Assembly: GCF_000330725.2 (NCBI RefSeq)
Contig: NZ_AMZY02000032.1
Coordinates: 1 to 36,962, forward strand
Reading direction: 5' to 3'
DNA from: Mariniradius saccharolyticus AK6
Lineage (GTDB): Bacteria > Bacteroidota > Bacteroidia > Cytophagales > Cyclobacteriaceae
DNA length: 36,962 nucleotides
This document shows, one piece after another, positions 33,323 through 36,962 of this stretch. Below the pieces are notes generated by a model. It was not told the origin of the DNA. It searched no databases and saw nothing but the letters and a program-made list of their open reading frames with translations. The stretch's first letter is position 1; each line of letters starts with the position of its first letter. The position numbers and the translations under genes are program-made.

Positions 33323-34888
33323 TTATAGGGCTTTGAGCATTTTGAGGTGCTCGATTTTGTCGGCCCATTTGATTTCGATGACGAATACACCTTTGGGGAT
33401 TCTTGAAATCTGCTGTTGCAGGAAGGCATTGAGTTCTTCGACAGAACCGAGTTCCTGTGATGCGACCATCATATTGGCATGTACGATTCTGGCTTGGATA
33501 TTTTCGCCCGAGAATGCGCTGTAATCGAGCAATTTGATGTTGATCTGATTGTCCCGGACCGGGTTTGGATAGGCCTGCCAGGCGCTTTTTGTCTCGTTGA
33601 CCACCTGTGTCTGTATAGAGATGACTTTGCTTATGGAAGACTTGCCATCAAAATCCACCTGTCTGATTCTGTAATAGGCGATGGCTTTGCCGTTTGGCAG
33701 GGTATTGTCTACATGGGCATAGTTGGAGAGGTCATCGGACCAGCCTTTGCCGGCTACTTCTCCGATTTTTTTGAAATCAGCAATGCCACCGATAGACCTT
33801 TCGATTTCAAAATGGCTGTTGTTCCATTCCTTGGCTGTTGACCAAGTAAGATTGACTGCATTGGTTTGGCCGTCGAACTTGGCGTCAAATCCAGCGAAGT
33901 CGACAGGGAGGATGCGGCAGCTAGAATTAAACTGTCCATCGATCAATTCCACGGCGCCACTTTTTGAATCGCTCGGATCTGGATAGCTACCGCAAACAAA
34001 GATTTGAGCGGTATTGGTTGCGGTTACAACAGAGCCCCCTTCAACTCTGACATCACCCCCGATATCCACCAAACTGTTACCGCCGAAGGTAATCTCTGAA
34101 TTTCCACGTACATCTAGATCGTTGTCGATTACGACCTCAGCATTCCCAAAAGTATTCAGCTGATTTCCGGCACCACCCCTGATTAGTACCCCACCGGTCC
34201 TGAAAAATCCATTTACGTTGATTGAAGAATTGTTTCCTGTATAGTCCGTTAGGCCCTCTACGATTAACCCACCGCCATCCGCAATATTGATGGTTGATCT
34301 TTGGCCAAACTCGAATGATTTTACAAGCAAAGAACTTTGCGCATCTGCATCTCCAGTTAGGTTAAGCGTCGCATCGTTTTTCACATCCAATTTTCCACCA
34401 GTGATTGTGCCAAAAGCATCGGTTACGCCAGTTACCTCGAAGCTACCTCCATTCCGGATGTCAACGTTCATGATTGTTTTGGCACTTGATCTTCCAGAAG
34501 GGAGAAGCAAATTTCCTTGTACTTTCAATTCGCCACCATTGACCACAATGTTTGCGGTAACTTCTGCGGTTTGGGTCAGGTTGCCGGAAATATTCAAAAC
34601 GCCATTTGGACCTACCTCGAGTGTATGGAACGCTCTCAGAGTCAAGGTGGAAATGTTTACTGTGTGATTGATTACAATTCTCACTCTACAAGAGGTGGTT
34701 CCATTGGTTGTGGGTGGGACAAGGGAACTGTTGCAATTGCCTGTCCTTGTCCAGCATGTAGATGAACTCCAATAGTTGGATAGCGTCGATGCGCATGTTC
34801 CGTTGGTTGTGTAGGTCACTTGCGACCATGCCTTTTGGGAAAAAGACACAAAGGAGATCAGAAGAAGGAGGTTAAAAAGAGCTTTCAT
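33323..34888 (-). CDS. Exported beta-solenoid protein with T9SS-type tail (paralogue 3)
   Basis: From ATG 34888 the protein has 521 residues. Upstream codons in the same frame lie before the promoter and are rejected. A signal peptide (cut near WSQ, residue 22) is followed by a Cys/Trp start (TCWTRTG) and a beta-solenoid-like stretch (about 70-300, GNAEVVIDNDLDVRGNS). The shared LPV module starts at about 327 and includes YYRIRQVDFDG. A tail with YPNP (440-443) ends EIKWADKIEHLKMLKAL. Residues 200-300 are clearly homologous to those of paralogue 1. Several Cys residues at matching places may form disulfides. A surface or matrix role is inferred, and no enzyme motif is seen. Confidence 0.85.
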   Translation of the reverse strand: MKALFNLLLLISFVSFSQKAWSQVTYTTNGTCASTLSNYWSSSTCWTRTGNCNSSLVPPTTNGTTSCRVRIVINHTVNISTLTLRAFHTLEVGPNGVLNISGNLTQTAEVTANIVVNGGELKVQGNLLLPSGRSSAKTIMNVDIRNGGSFEVTGVTDAFGTITGGKLDVKNDATLNLTGDADAQSSLLVKSFEFGQRSTINIADGGGLIVEGLTDYTGNNSSINVNGFFRTGGVLIRGGAGNQLNTFGNAEVVIDNDLDVRGNSEITFGGNSLVDIGGDVRVEGGSVVTATNTAQIFVCGSYPDPSDSKSGAVELIDGQFNSSCRILPVDFAGFDAKFDGQTNAVNLTWSTAKEWNNSHFEIERSIGGIADFKKIGEVAGKGWSDDLSNYAHVDNTLPNGKAIAYYRIRQVDFDGKSSISKVISIQTQVVNETKSAWQAYPNPVRDNQINIKLLDYSAFSGENIQARIVHANMMVASQELGSVEELNAFLQQQISRIPKGVFVIEIKWADKIEHLKMLKAL

Positions 34889-34904
34889 TTCGAGATAGAT
34901 ATTT

Positions 34905-34946
34905 AATTGTATTTCAAATATACAATTATGTTTTTCAAATCTCAAA
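34905..34946 (-). promoter_or_regulatory. Promoter and palindrome of paralogue 3
   Basis: TTTG (34946-34943), 20 nt and TATATTTG (34922-34915) form a promoter on the minus strand. AATTGTAT (34905-34912) and ATACAATT (34920-34927) form a perfect 8-bp inverted repeat across the -7 box. Of 21 aligned bases, 18 equal those at the promoter of paralogue 1. A second partial copy, TTGCATTTCAAATAT, lies at 34984-34998. Confidence 0.65.
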
Positions 34947-35053
34947 ATTTCTCAGGCATTATTTTACTTTTACATCATATATTTTGCATTTCAAATATTA
35001 TTTAACGCTTTTAAATGTTTTATAGAGATAATTTACTTCAATAAAATGTATAA

Positions 35054-35080
35054 AAAAGGCTCTCAATATGAGAGCCTTTT
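35054..35080 (-). terminator. Intrinsic terminator of the LVIVD-solenoid lipoprotein gene
   Basis: AAAAGGCTCTC (35054-35064) pairs with GAGAGCCTTTT (35070-35080), 11 bp with a 5-nt loop. On the minus strand it is followed by TTTTTTATAC. Confidence 0.9.
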
Positions 35081-35109
35081 GGAAAGTGGTGTTCGTTTAG
35101 CAGATCCCT

Positions 35110-36741
35110 CTACTTTAATTTCCCTTCTGTATCTTCAAAATCTCCTTTGATTGTCACACCTGAGCCCTTATTAACCCGCCCAAAAATCGTGATCTTGTCG
35201 TTTTGACCTACAAATTCGAGCGTGGCGCCGGAGTTTAGATTGAGATCACCATAGATGACAACCTCTCCAGAGATCTTTAGTGTTGCATTGGTATTGATGC
35301 TCAGGGTATTGTTGCGGTTGTATTGGCCAAACACGAATGCACCGTTAATTTGAAACAGACCTCCAGAATTAATGTTGAGGCTATTTTCGATTGTAAGGGA
35401 ACCACAATAGGTCAATTTTCCACCCACATTGACATTCTTCAGTGCGGCCGCCCCGGCATAACCAAGCTCTTCATTTGAATTCACGTTTAGGTTTGCATTT
35501 CCAGTATAAGCCGACAATCCTATACAGTCAATTCCCGGATCGATTACCTGTTCATCCTTTACCGCTAGGCTAAGAATCTGAAGGCCTTTGCGTCCTGAGG
35601 CCACAAAAATAAAACCCTTATAGGCTTTGATGAAATTTGAAGAGCCCGAAATCCCAAGGATTCCAAGTTCCTCAATGATGTCAGACCCTGATACTTCCGA
35701 TACAGATACTCCTGCGCCACCGTTGGCCATGAATATCCTACCGTTGTCGAATGAAACCGCATTGGTCACAATGTCCTCCTCCTGAACTCCGTTCGGATTA
35801 AGTGGGATGGATAGCCTTTGCAACATTTCTCCCGTCTCAACGCCGTAAACTCCTACTCCCTTGGAACCCTCAGAAGCGAAGATCATTCCCATTGCCATAT
35901 CCAAGGTCCGTTTTGACTCGGCTGCGTCTATACCTGTTTTTATCGAACGCAATTCCTTTAAACTCTGCGCATCCAAGACTTTGATACCCTCAGTGCCGCT
36001 AAGTGCCGCGATGACCTTGTCCCCAAACTTCAGGGACCGAAGGTCGCCCAGCGGGAATTTATCCGTCATTTGGCCCTTTTGGTCAAAAATTCCGATCAGC
36101 CCGTTGCTGCCGGAAGCAACTGCCACCTTTCCATCCTTCACGTCCACATCCACGGCTGCAAAACCCTCGATGTCATACTTCAAAAAATCCGAGGTGAACG
36201 CACCATTGCTGACGTTTACCTTTACCAGTTGGGCAGCAGTGGTCACACCTGGTTCCTGATCGATGTCAAATGCCCCTGCGGCATACAAGACACCATCACG
36301 ATATACCAGTGCGTTGATGTCAGCATGTTTGAATACCGCTTGGCTGGTTATTTTCGGTTGCAGCGGATCGGAAATATCAAAAATTTCAATCGCTCCAAGG
36401 AACCTTGGACCTGCGACGTTGTAGCTTACAAAAGCATAATTATCGGAAATGTCGACATGGGTCGCCATCAACTCGATTCCCTCATAACTTGGCGGGCTTA
36501 CCTGAGAAACAACCATCATGGGTATCTTTCCGGCAGGCAGCTCATCTTCGGAGATACGGCCGTTGATAAATGCTGAGGGAATGATTCCAACGACCCCGGT
36601 CCCCTCGAGACTGAGCCGCTTGCTCAATACTTCGGCTTCCTTATTGATCAAAACTGTGGGGTCCTGGACAGGCTCATTTCCATCGGGATTACAGGCAAAA
36701 AGGAGCAGGGCAACTCCCATCAATGGTAATATTTTACGCAT
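35110..36741 (-). CDS. Lipoprotein with LVIVD-type beta-propeller and C-terminal beta-solenoid
   Basis: The 543-residue protein has a lipoprotein signal (LLFAC, Cys17). Residues about 90-400 are repeats of the LVIVD type: VDISDNYAFVSYN, GAIEIFDISDPLQPK, YRDGVLYAAGAFD and similar later segments. They should fold as a beta-propeller. Residues 406-543 form a regular solenoid of short strands (GSLTIENSLNINSGGLFQING, GEVVIYGDLNLNSGATLEF). It resembles the solenoids of the two neighbouring T9SS-tail proteins but has no such tail. It is predicted to be lipid-anchored, possibly at the surface. It has its own terminator and its own upstream region, where no clean TAnnTTTG box was found. Confidence 0.8.
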   Translation of the reverse strand: MRKILPLMGVALLLFACNPDGNEPVQDPTVLINKEAEVLSKRLSLEGTGVVGIIPSAFINGRISEDELPAGKIPMMVVSQVSPPSYEGIELMATHVDISDNYAFVSYNVAGPRFLGAIEIFDISDPLQPKITSQAVFKHADINALVYRDGVLYAAGAFDIDQEPGVTTAAQLVKVNVSNGAFTSDFLKYDIEGFAAVDVDVKDGKVAVASGSNGLIGIFDQKGQMTDKFPLGDLRSLKFGDKVIAALSGTEGIKVLDAQSLKELRSIKTGIDAAESKRTLDMAMGMIFASEGSKGVGVYGVETGEMLQRLSIPLNPNGVQEEDIVTNAVSFDNGRIFMANGGAGVSVSEVSGSDIIEELGILGISGSSNFIKAYKGFIFVASGRKGLQILSLAVKDEQVIDPGIDCIGLSAYTGNANLNVNSNEELGYAGAAALKNVNVGGKLTYCGSLTIENSLNINSGGLFQINGAFVFGQYNRNNTLSINTNATLKISGEVVIYGDLNLNSGATLEFVGQNDKITIFGRVNKGSGVTIKGDFEDTEGKLK

Positions 36742-36962
36742 AACAATTATTGGGTGATCAAGTACAAAATTCAGATTACAAAATTTAATATAAAATATTT
36801 AGCATAAATTAAAATATTATTCTGTAAAAATGCAAAAAATATCTCCTGATTTGAATGGTTTTTTTAGATATCCCATGTACAACAAGTCTTCCGAATCAAG
36901 ATTTTCTTGAAAAAGTCAGCTTACCCCTTTGCTAATCCTGCGCGATTACCTTGTGGTACTCC
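36742..36962. other. AT-rich upstream region of the LVIVD-solenoid lipoprotein gene
   Basis: About 220 bp upstream of the last gene is very AT-rich with inverted-repeat-like words around 36786-36825 (TTTAATATAAAATATTTAG). No perfect TAnnTTTG box was found on the minus strand. The last 31 bp could be the 3' end of a minus-strand gene (residues EYHKVIAQD then TAG), but this cannot be proved in so short a piece. Confidence 0.35.

Noticed and set aside
33169-33429. 86-codon minus-strand frame starting in the 3' end of paralogue 3
   Set aside because: It overlaps paralogue 3 in another frame, crosses its terminator hairpin and has no start signal.
36932-36962. Possible 3' end of a minus-strand gene at the window edge (residues EYHKVIAQD then stop)
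   Set aside because: Only 10 codons are visible, another frame also ends nearby, and no family can be recognised.

Overview
The window reads as chromosomal DNA of a Bacteroidota bacterium, most likely a member of the Cytophagales. Four things point there. Several promoters have the Bacteroidota shape (TTTG, about 19 nt, TAnnTTTG). Genes almost never have a Shine-Dalgarno sequence, with one spectacular exception at rpsU. Secreted proteins end in PNP-type tails of the type IX secretion system (T9SS). The nusB/YtxH/DUF1573/yajC/ybbR/coaE and rpsU/xer/hpf neighbourhoods are typical of the phylum. No tRNA, rRNA, CRISPR array, insertion sequence or prophage was recognised.

Layout. 0.1-4.1 kb: a Gfo/Idh/MocA oxidoreductase, two unknown proteins transcribed divergently, and an ABC exporter half-transporter. 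4.2-9.6 kb: a branched-chain amino acid (leucine-type) dehydrogenase, then a six-gene plus-strand operon nusB, ytxH-like, DUF1573 lipoprotein, yajC, ybbR-like, coaE. 9.6-11.4 kb: a TPR lipoprotein translationally coupled to an 80-residue protein (minus), and an NlpC/P60 lipoprotein (plus). 11.4-18.2 kb: a complete minus-strand haem-uptake operon: HmuT binding lipoprotein, HmuU permease, HmuV ATPase, HmuS haem-degrading factor, TonB-dependent receptor, HmuY-like lipoprotein. 18.5-22.1 kb: atpD-atpC, rpsU, a Xer-type recombinase and hpf, a block for energy, translation and ribosome hibernation. 22.1-24.3 kb: chrA-type transporter and a 2-oxoglutarate/Fe(II) oxygenase. 24.4-29.2 kb: a lipoprotein, serS, a prolyl oligopeptidase lipoprotein and an exported NTF2-like protein.

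29.2-36.8 kb is the most unusual part. Four consecutive minus-strand genes each have their own transcription signals. Three encode exported proteins that share one C-terminal half (an LPV-started FN3-like module plus a T9SS-type tail) but carry different N-terminal halves: two beta-solenoid-like and one about 490-residue glycine-rich region. The fourth is a predicted lipoprotein with an LVIVD-type beta-propeller followed by a solenoid segment resembling those of its neighbours. I infer a cell-surface or matrix module in which the lipoprotein may act as an anchor. This is the best candidate here for an undescribed system.

Regulation visible in the sequence includes an anti-SD-complementary leader at rpsU, paired repeats upstream of hmuT, a 12-bp perfect hairpin between hmuS and the receptor gene, a conserved palindromic promoter element shared by two of the surface genes, and many intrinsic terminators. 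All functional statements rest on reading motifs by eye; no database search was possible.
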